From Actinoplanes sp. SE50/110 (GTDB lineage: Bacteria; Actinomycetota; Actinomycetes; Mycobacteriales; Micromonosporaceae): a stretch of DNA of 64,000 nt. The notes under the pieces are model-generated. The model had not been told where the DNA came from. It saw only the letters and a list, made by a program, of their open reading frames with translations, and did not search any database. The position numbers and the translations under genes are program-made. Positions 35,384 through 43,895 of this stretch are shown in pieces. The DNA lies in contig NZ_LT827010.1 in the NCBI RefSeq assembly GCF_900119315.1, positions 6,295,001 through 6,359,000 of the forward strand, in the 5' to 3' direction. Each line of letters begins with the position of its first letter. Positions within the stretch are counted from its first letter, which is position 1.

Positions 35384-35982
35384 GCCCGCTTTCCTCCATC
35401 TCTGGCCACCCCCGCCACGGCGGCCCGCTCGACGATCGCGAGTGGTCGCTCCGCGCGTTCATCGACACGGGAACCCGAAAGACCAAGTACCCGGTCGGAC
35501 GAGTCATGCTGCGCAACGCGTTCGTCTACACCCCGAACAAGCATCGCTACAACACACGGTTTCACCTCCCCCGTGCTGCCGCCGTTGCCTGGCGGGAAGA
35601 TCAACCGCCTCGCTACCAAGCGCAGACCATGTGCGGCCGATACCTCACATGGTTCACCACCAGCATGGACGCGCCAGCCGGCCTAGAGATATGCGACGAA
35701 TGCGCGCTGGCTGAGTACCTTCGTCCGGCTGTCTACCGGTTCTTCGACGCCGACGACCGCCTTCTCTACGTGGGTTATAGCCGGACGGTGCTTCACCGGA
35801 TCAAGCAGCACTCCCGCGATCCCAAGTCCCAGCGCTGGTGGATCCACCAGGTTCACGCTTCGGTTGAATGGTTTGAGACCGAGGAAGAGGGTCTTGCCGC
35901 AGAGACGGCTGCAATCCGCTCCGAGAAGCCCCTCTACAACCGGCGCAGTGTTCCGCAGCGCGAGTGGGTCGGTGCAGCATGA
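35380..35982 (+). CDS. GIY-YIG nuclease-domain protein
   Basis: 200 residues. The N-terminal 110 residues contain a Cys-pair region (TMCGRY ... ICDECALAEY) that may bind metal. The C-terminal part is a GIY-YIG fold: VYRFFDADDRLLYVGYSRTV (the Y and the YVG elements), R-IKQHSRD, and the Glu/Asn end EKPLYNRR. These enzymes cut DNA in homing, repair or restriction. It is one of four GIY-YIG-related genes in the element. Confidence 0.8.
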   Translation: MSPLSSISGHPRHGGPLDDREWSLRAFIDTGTRKTKYPVGRVMLRNAFVYTPNKHRYNTRFHLPRAAAVAWREDQPPRYQAQTMCGRYLTWFTTSMDAPAGLEICDECALAEYLRPAVYRFFDADDRLLYVGYSRTVLHRIKQHSRDPKSQRWWIHQVHASVEWFETEEEGLAAETAAIRSEKPLYNRRSVPQREWVGAA

Positions 35983-36164
35983 AGGCCGACCTTGATGAGC
36001 AGACCCGCCGCATGGTCGAAGTCGCCGTATCCGCTGCCCCCGCGCTCACCAGCACTCAGATCACCGAACTGCGACGCATCCTCAAACCCAGCGCTCAAAT
36101 CTCTACCGTGACGCCACTGCCCACCCTCAAGGTTGCAACCAGGCCGACAAGGCGGGCCGCATGA
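35979..36164 (+). CDS. Small unknown early protein (61 residues)
   Basis: Begins MKADLDEQTRRMVEVAVSAA; the motif ALTSTQITELRRIL looks like a helical DNA- or protein-binding segment common in actinophage early genes. It is coupled by 4-base overlaps to its neighbours on both sides. Confidence 0.6.
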   Translation: MKADLDEQTRRMVEVAVSAAPALTSTQITELRRILKPSAQISTVTPLPTLKVATRPTRRAA

Positions 36165-36721
36165 GCAGCGGTTTCCTTTACGCCATCAAGTTCTCCAACG
36201 GCGTCATCAAAGTCGGCTCTACCCGGACGCCGCAGGCACGTTTGCGCACCCACGCCGGTGAAGCGGCCGGCTTCGGACACCAAGTCCTCGATCAGTGGTT
36301 GTCCGACGAGCACGACGGCTATCAGAGCACTGAGCAGACCCTCATCGCTCAGATGACGTTTCTCGCCTGCCAGCGTCATCGGCGCGAGTACTTCCAGCAC
36401 GTCAACTGGGACCAGGTGTTACGGGTCGCCAAGACAGTCGTGGCCAACCATGTTGCGGGCCGTTGGACGACGGTCCCGCTGGAACACGGCCGGTTCACCA
36501 TGGCCGACGTTGCAGCCATGCATCCCCAGTTCGAGCGGAGCTACCTGCATCAGGGCTGCATCTACGACCAATTCGCTCGGTCGATTGACCGCCGGGAGTT
36601 CGTCATGAGCCCTGCCCAGATCAAGACCTTGCTGGACATGCATGCCGACTTGCCTGGCCCCTTTACCGGCACGCCCAGCGCTTCTCTCCGACACCGTATG
36701 GAACGGCGGGCCGCCGCATGA
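36161..36721 (+). CDS. T5orf172/GIY-YIG-type protein
   Basis: 186 residues. The N-terminus FLYAIKFSNGVIKVGSTRTP with QARLRTHAGEAAG is the T5orf172/MUG113 variant of the GIY-YIG fold, with R and H following. The C-terminal half is unassigned. It sits in the early operon between two tiny genes. Confidence 0.7.
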   Translation: MSSGFLYAIKFSNGVIKVGSTRTPQARLRTHAGEAAGFGHQVLDQWLSDEHDGYQSTEQTLIAQMTFLACQRHRREYFQHVNWDQVLRVAKTVVANHVAGRWTTVPLEHGRFTMADVAAMHPQFERSYLHQGCIYDQFARSIDRREFVMSPAQIKTLLDMHADLPGPFTGTPSASLRHRMERRAAA

Positions 36722-36924
36722 CCACTACCGCAGATGCCCGTGTCGCCGGCTGGATGCAGCTAACCCGCGTGCCGGGCAGCATCCACAAGTTGCACACGGC
36801 TGGCTATGTGGTCGAGGTCGGGGACGGAATCCCCACGTACTGCCACACCGAAGACGAGGCCCGCGCTTTCCTGCGTGCCCTTCGCCTGCCCGACGACGTG
36901 CCGGTGCAGTCGCCGCCGTCCTGA
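36718..36924 (+). CDS. Small unknown early protein (68 residues)
   Basis: Contains LHTAGYVVEVGDGIPTYCHT and a closing helix EDEARAFLRALRLPDD. Nothing recognised. It is the last gene before an intrinsic terminator. Confidence 0.6.
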   Translation: MTTTADARVAGWMQLTRVPGSIHKLHTAGYVVEVGDGIPTYCHTEDEARAFLRALRLPDDVPVQSPPS

Positions 36925-36930
36925 AACGCG

Positions 36931-36963
36931 AAACGGCCCCCAGCTCCACCTGGGGACCGTTTT
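36931..36963 (+). terminator. Intrinsic terminator after the first early genes
   Basis: AAACGG-C-CCCCAG (36931-36943), loop CTCCAC, CTGGGG-A-CCGTTT (36950-36962): a 12-bp stem with one C/A mismatch, ending in a TTTT run. This is a textbook rho-independent terminator, rare in this GC context, and a possible antitermination or expression-level control point. Confidence 0.8.
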
Positions 36964-37004
36964 GGTACTCGACCCCGCTCAATCACCCTGAGACGAGGCT
37001 CTAT

Positions 37005-37199
37005 ATGCCTGACCGTAGCAGCGAACCCACGGTGGCGCACGACAACCCCGAACTTTCTGGCACGACCGTCAGCCCTGCGTGCTATTGCGGTGCCGTCGGG
37101 TGCTCTACCCCGGAGCAGTGCCGGCGTGACCACTACAGCTCCGAAACCACTTGGCGTGAGATCGCGGTCCGGCCCGCCTTGAAGAAGGCGGCGGCCTGA
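37005..37199 (+). CDS. Small unknown Cys-containing early protein (64 residues)
   Basis: MPDRSSEPTVAHDNPELSGT followed by CYCGAVGCSTPEQCRRDHY: four cysteines in a possible zinc knuckle. It overlaps the methyltransferase ATG by one base. Confidence 0.55.
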   Translation: MPDRSSEPTVAHDNPELSGTTVSPACYCGAVGCSTPEQCRRDHYSSETTWREIAVRPALKKAAA

Positions 37200-38938
37200 T
37201 GCTGCGCCTCTACGACGAGTTCGCCGGCGTGGGCGGTACTAGCCACGGCGCATCCTACGTGCCCGGGATTGAGGTGTATGCGGCAGCAAACCATGACCGG
37301 CACGCCGTTGACTCGCACAACCTGAACTTTCCCGGTGCTCGGCATTTCCAGGCCGACATCACGAAGCTGCCGGTCGAGAAGATGCCATACGCGGAGTTGT
37401 TTTCGGCGAGCCCGGCTTGCCCGGCCTGGACAGATGCGAACGGGGTGAAGCGGGACTTCGACCGGGCCAACGCAGAAGCGCAGACACTGTTTGACCTGGC
37501 CGAGGCGGAACCTGATCCCGCGCTGAAGAAGCGGCTCGAGGAGTACAAACGCTCTCGGCTGCTGATGAAGGAAATCCCCCGTTACCTGCGCGCCATGAAC
37601 GGCCGCGGAACACCAGTGCTGGCCGGGATGATGGAAAACGTCATCCAGTGCCGCAAGTGGCATGAGTGGGATGCCTTCCTCCGCGAGATCCGCAACATCG
37701 GCCGCGGCTACCACCTGTGGTTTTTCGCTCTGAATGCCATGCACATGGAGCCAGTTCGTTCGCTGAAGACTCCGCAGTCCCGCAACCGGCTGATCATCGC
37801 CTACGTCCACAAGAGCATCGGGCGGCTGCCGGACTGGGACAAGTGGCTGCGTCCGCACGCCCACTGCCCGTCGTGCGACATGAGGGTTCAGGCAATCCAG
37901 GTGTTCAAGAAGCCCGGCGCGGATATGGGCGCCTACGGCTCGCAGTGGGTGTATCAGTGCCCGAGGGTTTCCTGCCGGGGTCGCGAGGTGTTCCCAGCGA
38001 CGCTGGCCGCGTTGGCTGCGATCGACCCGAGCGTTCCTGGCATCCGGATCCGCGATCGGGCCGCGCATGGTCTTCCCGACCTGAAGGACGCCACCTTGGG
38101 GCGGTTGCGGGCCGGGGTGCGCCGATACTGGGCGCCGCTGATGGTTCCGGGCGAGGGCCGCGACGGCAAAACGGCCGCGCCAGCATCGGCCCCGTTGCGG
38201 ACGCAGACGTGCCGCAACGAGACCGGGTACGCGTACGCGCCGTTCCTGTCGCCTGCTGGCGATACCTGGCGTAACGCTCCTTCATCGGCACTCGATCCGA
38301 TGCCGACCAGGACAACACGGGAATGTGATGGGGTGGCTTCGTTGCCGCTTCCGCCGTTCATCACCCCGCTGCGCGGCGGAGGCGACAAGGAGAACGCCCG
38401 GCGCATCTCCGAGCCGCTATCGACGGTCACTGCCTCCGGTAACCATCACGGCTTGGCGTTGCCTCCGCTGATCACGCGCCAGAATTCGGGTCACGAAGAG
38501 TCCGGGACCACGCCGGCCACCGAGGCGATCAGGATGGTGACGGCGAGCGGTAAGCAGTCCGTAGCGTTCGCCCGGCCACTGCTGGTCCCGTATTACGGGG
38601 CGTCGACTTCGGCGTTGCCGTCGTCGCAGCCGATCGGCACGCTGACTACTAAGGACAAGTACGCGCTGGTCACCTCGGATGCGGACAGGATTGCTAATAG
38701 TTTCGACCTGGACGACGTGCTGTTCCGCATGCTGGAGCCGCACGAGATCGCTCGCGCTCAGTCATTCGCGCCAACGTATCGAACCTCGACAACCACGAAG
38801 CGGATCAACGTTCGTCTTTTCGGGAATGCCGTACCTGCTTCGATCGCCGAGGTCGTCTTCTCGGCGCTGACCGAATGCATTAGCGGCGAAGAGTTGGATC
38901 GGTTCATCGAGCCGCGGGATCTGGCGGTGGCAGCATGA
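37199..38938 (+). CDS. C5-cytosine DNA methyltransferase
   Basis: 579 residues. Visible motifs: I (YDEFAGVGGTSHGASY), IV with the catalytic Cys (FSASPACPAWTDANG), VI (MMENVI), VIII (KTPQSRNRLIIAY) and IX/X (LEPHEIARAQSF ... RLFGNAVPASIAEVV). The target-recognition region is long and contains repeated phrases of the type PLSTVTASGNHHG and IGTLTTKDKYAL. Phages use such enzymes to protect their DNA from host restriction. No cognate endonuclease is adjacent, so it looks like an orphan protective enzyme. Confidence 0.92.
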   Translation: MLRLYDEFAGVGGTSHGASYVPGIEVYAAANHDRHAVDSHNLNFPGARHFQADITKLPVEKMPYAELFSASPACPAWTDANGVKRDFDRANAEAQTLFDLAEAEPDPALKKRLEEYKRSRLLMKEIPRYLRAMNGRGTPVLAGMMENVIQCRKWHEWDAFLREIRNIGRGYHLWFFALNAMHMEPVRSLKTPQSRNRLIIAYVHKSIGRLPDWDKWLRPHAHCPSCDMRVQAIQVFKKPGADMGAYGSQWVYQCPRVSCRGREVFPATLAALAAIDPSVPGIRIRDRAAHGLPDLKDATLGRLRAGVRRYWAPLMVPGEGRDGKTAAPASAPLRTQTCRNETGYAYAPFLSPAGDTWRNAPSSALDPMPTRTTRECDGVASLPLPPFITPLRGGGDKENARRISEPLSTVTASGNHHGLALPPLITRQNSGHEESGTTPATEAIRMVTASGKQSVAFARPLLVPYYGASTSALPSSQPIGTLTTKDKYALVTSDADRIANSFDLDDVLFRMLEPHEIARAQSFAPTYRTSTTTKRINVRLFGNAVPASIAEVVFSALTECISGEELDRFIEPRDLAVAA

Positions 38939-39120
38939 CGGCCCGGTCGTGGTGGCGTGCTGTGCTGACTCGTCGCTCGTCCGAGCCTGCGCGTGTCTGC
39001 ACGATGACGCGAGCCGTTCCGCCGCGACGCCGGTCTCCGGATTACCAGTCCGTGCGCTGGATAGACAACCGGCAAGGCAGCGCCGTTAACGGTCCCGCTG
39101 ACGCCCGCTGGCGATGGTAG
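38935..39120 (+). CDS. Small basic early protein (61 residues)
   Basis: Overlaps the methyltransferase stop (ATGA). Highly Arg-rich (RRSSEPARVCTMTRAVPPRR); no family recognised. It may be a real small gene because of the coupling. Confidence 0.4.
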   Translation: MTARSWWRAVLTRRSSEPARVCTMTRAVPPRRRSPDYQSVRWIDNRQGSAVNGPADARWRW

Positions 39121-39380
39121 TCGGCATGGCGGGATGTAGCGGTTCGTTGACGACGGCGATCGCCATCGGTCAAGACGCCGTCGCCGCCGCTGGCATGAGC
39201 GGCCGTGCGTCGCCGGCGGTAGTCGTCTTGAACAGGGCTGATGCGCGGCCTACGGCGGGATGGCGGGATTGCCGGTCGTGTGTGCAGCTAGCTGGCGGTC
39301 AGAACGTGGCCTGTGTCGCCGAGCGGCAGCGGGAGTCGCGCGCGGGGTTGCCCTGGTTGTGGCGGAGTGATGCCGCGTGA
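39114..39380 (+). CDS. Unknown early protein (88 residues)
   Basis: From the ATG at 39114. The C-terminal half (GWRDCRSCVQLAGGQNVACV) carries Cys residues in a possible metal-binding arrangement. It is the last plus-strand gene before a reversed gene. Confidence 0.45.
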   Translation: MVVGMAGCSGSLTTAIAIGQDAVAAAGMSGRASPAVVVLNRADARPTAGWRDCRSCVQLAGGQNVACVAERQRESRAGLPWLWRSDAA

Positions 39381-39382
39381 AG

Positions 39383-39673
39383 TTAGGCGTCGGCTTCGGG
39401 CTTTGCGGGGCGGGTCTTTTTGACGGGTCCGCGCCGCTTGCCCGGCAGTGGTGTGTCCGGGTTGTCAAGTCGCCATTCGATGTAGGCCTTGAGATCGGCG
39501 GACCGGCCGGCGTCGCCGACGAGCTTGCCGTATTCCTTCCAGGTCTCTTCGTCCATGCGGAAGCGGCGCAAGTTGTCGGGCACGACGCCAGCGTAGGTGC
39601 TGATCTTCGCGTGAGGCAACGACTGTGGCGACAGGTCACTTCCGTGTCTGGTTCGCAGGATCCCTTGAGTCAT
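39383..39673 (-). CDS. Probable small DNA-binding regulator in reverse orientation
   Basis: 96 residues. The middle FRMDEETWKEYGKLVGDAGR with SADLKAYIEWRL resembles a ribbon-helix-helix strand and helices as in small actinobacterial regulators, and the C-terminus is basic (PGKRRGPVKKTRPAKPEADA). It is the only minus-strand gene in this part of the operon and is divergent from 39749, with a tandem 12-bp repeat between them. Autoregulation is inferred. Confidence 0.55.
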   Translation of the reverse strand: MTQGILRTRHGSDLSPQSLPHAKISTYAGVVPDNLRRFRMDEETWKEYGKLVGDAGRSADLKAYIEWRLDNPDTPLPGKRRGPVKKTRPAKPEADA

Positions 39674-39681
39674 GACACAAG

Positions 39682-39704
39682 TGTGGCTACAGTTGTGGCT
39701 ACAG
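39682..39704. promoter_or_regulatory. Tandem 12-bp repeat between divergent genes
   Basis: TGTGGCTACAG occurs twice at a 12-base period (39682-39692 and 39694-39704), 9 bases upstream of the reversed gene's ATG. Direct repeats at about one helical turn are typical of ribbon-helix-helix operators. Confidence 0.6.
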
Positions 39705-39748
39705 CGCAAGGCGTGAGCCCATCCGAACCCTCACCGAAGGAGCCCCCT

Positions 39749-40072
39749 GTGCGCACCAAGACCCGTACCACCGTCAACCTCAAGCCCGGCATGGTCATCA
39801 AGACCGTCGCGTCCGACAGCACCGAAACTCTCCTGCCCGCCACCTACCGGGTGGTCGCGAGTAACACGAAGACGACTCCGTACGCCGAGCGCTGCATCAA
39901 GTTCACTGACGGCACGCACATCATGACCGCTCTCACGTGGGAGTACTCGGTCGCTCGCGGCAAGGCCGCCCGCAACGCCGCGAAGCAGCGGGCCGCGCTC
40001 ATTCCGAGCTTCGCGCTCGCCGACGCGCTGAACCTGCTCAGCGCTTACACGGCTGGCGCGGTGACCGCATGA
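39749..40072 (+). CDS. Unknown early protein (107 residues)
   Basis: The GTG at 39749 is preceded by GAAGGAG and is preferred over the GTG at 39713. The sequence (TTVNLKPGMVIKTVASDSTE, later LTWEYSVARGKAARNAAKQR) suggests a small beta domain followed by a basic helix. No family recognised. It is the first gene of the second rightward operon segment. Confidence 0.6.
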   Translation: MRTKTRTTVNLKPGMVIKTVASDSTETLLPATYRVVASNTKTTPYAERCIKFTDGTHIMTALTWEYSVARGKAARNAAKQRAALIPSFALADALNLLSAYTAGAVTA

Positions 40073-40380
40073 GGCGGAAGTTCTTTGTCCCGGCTGACGT
40101 GGTCTTGCTGCGCACGGGCGCTGAGGTTCCGTCGTCGGCCTTCGACACGATCTGTCGGGCTGTTGAAACTCTGCTCGACCAGGGTCACAGGGGCGCGGTG
40201 TACGAACTGGTGGGGATGGCTCGGGTTCCCGGACACCAACCTGCCGGCATGTCTGGCGCGGTTCTGGAGCGGATCGGTCTGCTCCAGAACGGGCTCCTGC
40301 ACCAGGACACGGCAGCCGTGGTCGACGCCATGTTCGACGCTGAGGGCACGAGCGTCGTGGTCGCGGCGGTGTTCGCATGA
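40069..40380 (+). CDS. Unknown early protein (103 residues)
   Basis: MRRKFFVPADVVLLRTGAEV at the start; helical later (AVLERIGLLQNGLLHQDTAA). It is coupled by 4-base overlaps on both sides. No function assigned. Confidence 0.6.
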   Translation: MRRKFFVPADVVLLRTGAEVPSSAFDTICRAVETLLDQGHRGAVYELVGMARVPGHQPAGMSGAVLERIGLLQNGLLHQDTAAVVDAMFDAEGTSVVVAAVFA

Positions 40381-40907
40381 CCGCCGCTGCCAGCTTCGAC
40401 CGGGCCTACTACGAGGTTCCTCGTACCGCTGCCTGCCCGTTCTGCCGGTCACCGCGCGGCTCGGACTGCCGCAGCATCGGTGGCTACACGGTCGGCTTCC
40501 ATGCAGCTCGGATCAAGGCTGTCGCGCACCTGAACAGGCAGCAGCGGGACGACGCTGTCCAGAAGCTTCGGGCTGAGGAGAAGGCTCGACGCGACAAGAC
40601 GGAAGCGATCCTGGCGAAACCCCTGACCGCGGATCAGTTGGCGACCCGTGCGGCTATCGACGCGGGCTTTCAGCAGATCAAAGAGGCGGCTCGGGCGCGG
40701 GAGAAGCAGATGTACGCGCGCTGCCGTGACCCGTGGCTGCACAACGAGGCCTGCGAGTGCCGGCTGGGCCGGCCGTATGCGCATCCGGAGCCGAAGCCGC
40801 GTGTCATCCGGGACGTCACCGACCTGGCCGAAGTCCGTGCTCGGCTGAGTGAGGCCGGCGAGCAGGCGCTTGCTGACGCGCTGGCCGAACTGGCAGGTGC
40901 GCGGTGA
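40377..40907 (+). CDS. Unknown zinc-finger-containing early protein (176 residues)
   Basis: The N-terminus has ACPFCRSPRGSDCRSIGGYT with VGFHAARIK, a phage-type zinc-binding motif also seen in actinophage proteins. It is followed by a long charged helix (RAEEKARRDKTEAILAKPLT) and a second Cys cluster (CRDPWLHNEACECRLGR). Probable nucleic-acid binding; coupled to neighbours. Confidence 0.6.
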   Translation: MTAAASFDRAYYEVPRTAACPFCRSPRGSDCRSIGGYTVGFHAARIKAVAHLNRQQRDDAVQKLRAEEKARRDKTEAILAKPLTADQLATRAAIDAGFQQIKEAARAREKQMYARCRDPWLHNEACECRLGRPYAHPEPKPRVIRDVTDLAEVRARLSEAGEQALADALAELAGAR

Positions 40908-41281
40908 GCGGCCCGATCCCGGTGCGGGTGACCCGGTACAAGGACCCGCACTGCGGGCATACCCACTCGTCCCGGCAGCGCGCGGTCGAGCACATGGCTC
41001 GCTGCTGGTGGAACCCCGACGCCCGTGGCTGCAAGACGTGCCGGCACTTCGTTGGCCCGTGGCAGTCCATGGGCGAGGAACGCTGCGAGGTGGGCGTCAA
41101 CCTCGGTGGGCGGCCTGCGTGCCGCGGCTGCGGAGGTCACGGCTGGCGCGACAACAGCGCGGGTGGCGAGGTGAAGCGCACCTCGGAGACGACGGTGGGG
41201 CACATCGACGACGGCTGCGAGATCAAGCCCGGCCCGGTCGTTGGCTGCGAGATGTGGGAGGCCGCAGATGCCGATCACTGA
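40904..41281 (+). CDS. Unknown Cys/His-rich early protein (125 residues)
   Basis: From a GTG coupled to the previous stop. Many Cys/His residues (CGHTHSSRQRAVEHMARCWW, CKTCRHFVG, CRGCGGHGW) suggest one or two zinc-binding sites. Its 3' end overlaps the nuclease gene by 14 bases. Confidence 0.6.
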   Translation: MSGPIPVRVTRYKDPHCGHTHSSRQRAVEHMARCWWNPDARGCKTCRHFVGPWQSMGEERCEVGVNLGGRPACRGCGGHGWRDNSAGGEVKRTSETTVGHIDDGCEIKPGPVVGCEMWEAADADH

Positions 41282-42335
41282 GGGTGCCGAACAGACACTA
41301 ACGGTCCGCGAGTTCCCGTTCCACTCGGTGGAGGAATCGGACGACGGCCGCTGGTACATCATCGACGGGCAGCGGCTCATGTCTGTCACCACAGCGTTCA
41401 ACGCGATCGCGAAACGCGGCCTGATCCCCTGGGCCGCCGGGCTTGCCGCGGAGCAGGCGTTTGCTGATCTGCCAACGTTGGTGTCTGCCTCGCGGCGCCG
41501 GTTGTGCGACAACACGTGGTCGCGGTGCCGCCACGAACCGGCTGAGTCATGCGAGAAGTGCCCGTGCCGGGTGTGCCGGCTCTGCGTGCAGAAGTGGATC
41601 GCCGACCGACACGTGCGGGAGACCGCCCGCCGCGCCGATGAGGGCACCCGTGTTCATGACGTTGCGGAGTGGTGGTCGTTCCACGGAACCATCCGCGACC
41701 ACGACCCGGACATCGCCCCGTACGTGAAGACGTTCCAGGAATTCGTCACCGATTACGGCGTCGTGCCCGATGATGTGCTGCTCGCTGAGGCGCTGCTGGT
41801 GCACCGGGACATCGGCGCCGCAGGCACGACCGACGGGATCATCCGGTTCAGAGCCGAGCGATCCGAGGCTGCGGCGAAGCTCATCTCGCGGATGCTGACC
41901 TATGCGGGCACGCCGGTGAAATGGCGGCAGGCGCAGAAGCAGAAACTCACCCTGGACCTGCTGATCGACTACAAAACCCGTGAGGGCGACGACCCGCACA
42001 TCTACCCGGAGTACGCGCTGCAGGAAGCCGGCTACCGCCATTTCCCCGTCGTCCGGATCAAAAACTCGGACCATGAGGAGCCGCTGCAGCCCACCGACGG
42101 CGGCGTCATCATCCAGCTCCGGCCCGACGGATACACAGTCCGCCCGGTCGTCTGTGACCGCAACACCTATGAGCAGGGGTTTTTACCTGCCCTGAACTTG
42201 TACCGCTGGCTGACCGAGTCCGGTCATGCCGCGGTGTCCAGCCGCACCTTTGTCCTCCCGGAGACGGTGGCCGCCCGCGCCCGCAAGGCCGCGCAGGAAC
42301 AGGCCATCTCCCCCGCCACCGCGTCCGAAGCCTGA
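41268..42335 (+). CDS. RecB/Cas4-like PD-(D/E)XK exonuclease
   Basis: 355 residues. The RecB-family signature is complete: conserved His in EGTRVHDVAEWW, Asp in AGTTDGIIRF, the DxK core in LIDYKTREGDD, and the QxxxY-type motif in YALQEAGYRHF. A cluster of cysteines (RLCDNTWSRCRHEPAESCEK, then CPCRVCRLC) precedes it and may hold metal. Such enzymes resect DNA ends in phage recombination. It lies directly before the directionality factor gene. Confidence 0.85.
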   Translation: MPITEGAEQTLTVREFPFHSVEESDDGRWYIIDGQRLMSVTTAFNAIAKRGLIPWAAGLAAEQAFADLPTLVSASRRRLCDNTWSRCRHEPAESCEKCPCRVCRLCVQKWIADRHVRETARRADEGTRVHDVAEWWSFHGTIRDHDPDIAPYVKTFQEFVTDYGVVPDDVLLAEALLVHRDIGAAGTTDGIIRFRAERSEAAAKLISRMLTYAGTPVKWRQAQKQKLTLDLLIDYKTREGDDPHIYPEYALQEAGYRHFPVVRIKNSDHEEPLQPTDGGVIIQLRPDGYTVRPVVCDRNTYEQGFLPALNLYRWLTESGHAAVSSRTFVLPETVAARARKAAQEQAISPATASEA

Positions 42336-42345
42336 GGAGTCACCC

Positions 42346-43518
42346 ATGGCCATAAAGACCCTGCAGCAGCGTCTGACCCAGGTCGGTGTGATCCGGCTCG
42401 GTCAGAAGGTACCGACCAGCAACGGCAACACCCGACCGGGAAAGCTGGAGACGCTGCGCTTCACCAGCCCCTCACGTCCCCTCATCGATGCTGTCGCAAA
42501 GCTGTACGGCGGCGAGGTGAAGGCGTGGCAGGCCAACACCGGCCCGCAGTGGGAAGTCATCACCGGCGTCAAAGAGATCCCGGTACTGGTGCCGCCGCAG
42601 CGGATCGACCCGAACATGGAGCACTGGGGTAACGGCTACCGCGATCGCATGTGCGACGGGGAAACCGAAACCATCCGGCAGCGTCCGTGTCTGTGCGCGC
42701 AGATGCAGCAGGGCGGCCGGCGTATCGACTCCCGGGAGTTGTGCAAGCCGACGACGCGCATGTCGGTGATGCTCGCCGATGTTCCGTCACTCGGCACCTG
42801 GAAGATCGAAAGCCACGGCTGGAACGCTGCCGCCGAGCTGCCGACCCTCGCTGCGTCGATCGAGTCGGCGCCGCAGCCGATCCCGGCCCGCCTCGAGGTG
42901 CAGGTACGGGAGAAGAAGGACTTCGACCCGTCCAAGCCGCAGGGCAAGCAGATCGAGTCGAAGGTGTTCATGGTGCCGGTCCTGCACTTCGACTGGCTGA
43001 CCCCGGCACAGGCGTTCGGCGGCGAGTTGGGTGCGGCGGCGCGGGCTGCGTTGGGTGCGGCAGCCGTGCAGCGGCACGCCATCGAGTCGGCGCAGGCCGA
43101 GCGGGCGCGGCCGAAGTTGACTGCCGAGGACGTTCAGACGCTTGCCGACGAGGCGGAGACGGTCAAGCAGGTGCAGGACTTGTGGCGGGATGCCGCGAAG
43201 GACGGCGTGCTGACCGAGAAGCTGCAGGCGGTTCTGAAAGCGCGTGCCGCCGAGCTGACGCCGGCACCCGCAGCCGAGAAGGACAGCCATACGTCCCCTG
43301 GCTCGCAGGTGGAAGTGGATGAGGTGGTTGACGCCGAGTTCGCTGATGACGCTGATGCAGTGTTCGTCCAGATCCAATCGGTGGCCGGCGAGTTGCGCTG
43401 GAGTGCCGCCGAGTTGGAACAGCGGGTGCAGCAGTTCTTGAACAAGTCATCGGACGATGCGGACGCATTCGACCTGACCCGCCTTCTTGAGGCGATCAAG
43501 GCCGGTGAGGTGCGGTGA
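42346..43518 (+). CDS. Recombination directionality factor (phiC31 gp3-like)
   Basis: 390 residues. The N-terminus KTLQQRLTQVGVIRLGQKVP with PGKLETLRFTSPSR matches the gp3-type factor that makes phiC31-like serine integrases excise the element. The Cys-rich middle (MCDGETETIRQRPCLCAQM) and TRMSVMLADVPSLGTWKIES also fit. The C-terminus after about residue 240 is an extra acidic helical extension. An AGGAG site precedes the ATG. Its presence with the integrase at 20342 argues that 20.3-43.5 kb is one element. Confidence 0.85.
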   Translation: MAIKTLQQRLTQVGVIRLGQKVPTSNGNTRPGKLETLRFTSPSRPLIDAVAKLYGGEVKAWQANTGPQWEVITGVKEIPVLVPPQRIDPNMEHWGNGYRDRMCDGETETIRQRPCLCAQMQQGGRRIDSRELCKPTTRMSVMLADVPSLGTWKIESHGWNAAAELPTLAASIESAPQPIPARLEVQVREKKDFDPSKPQGKQIESKVFMVPVLHFDWLTPAQAFGGELGAAARAALGAAAVQRHAIESAQAERARPKLTAEDVQTLADEAETVKQVQDLWRDAAKDGVLTEKLQAVLKARAAELTPAPAAEKDSHTSPGSQVEVDEVVDAEFADDADAVFVQIQSVAGELRWSAAELEQRVQQFLNKSSDDADAFDLTRLLEAIKAGEVR

Positions 43519-43895
43519 CCGACCTAGAAAGCGGCAGTGCCACCGAGGAGATTTACAACCCGGTGACGGTGGAACAAGCCATCCAGAACTGCGCGGACCG
43601 CATCGCAAAAGGTGTGCGAATCGTCGCCAGCCGGTACAAGACCTACCAGGCCGCGAAACGGACCTTGGACCGCGCTAGAGCGCAGGCGTTCCTTCACTAT
43701 CCCGGCACACAGGCCGAGAAGAAGCATGCGGCGGAGCTGGCGACAATCGAGGAACGGGATGCCCGGGACTCGGCGTACGAGGAGTACAAGTACGCGCGTG
43801 AGTTGGCTGCGGCTCTTGAGGATGAGCTGCGTGCTCTTCAGTCGATCAACAAGTCGGTAACGTCGGCGTACAACGCGGTCGGGGTGAACCGGTGA
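43515..43895 (+). CDS. Coiled-coil early protein (126 residues)
   Basis: GTG start coupled to the RDF stop. Long charged helices (YKTYQAAKRTLDRARAQAF, AEKKHAAELATIEERDARD) form a likely coiled coil. Similar proteins lie beside recombination genes in actinophages; the function is unknown. Confidence 0.6.
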   Translation: MTDLESGSATEEIYNPVTVEQAIQNCADRIAKGVRIVASRYKTYQAAKRTLDRARAQAFLHYPGTQAEKKHAAELATIEERDARDSAYEEYKYARELAAALEDELRALQSINKSVTSAYNAVGVNR

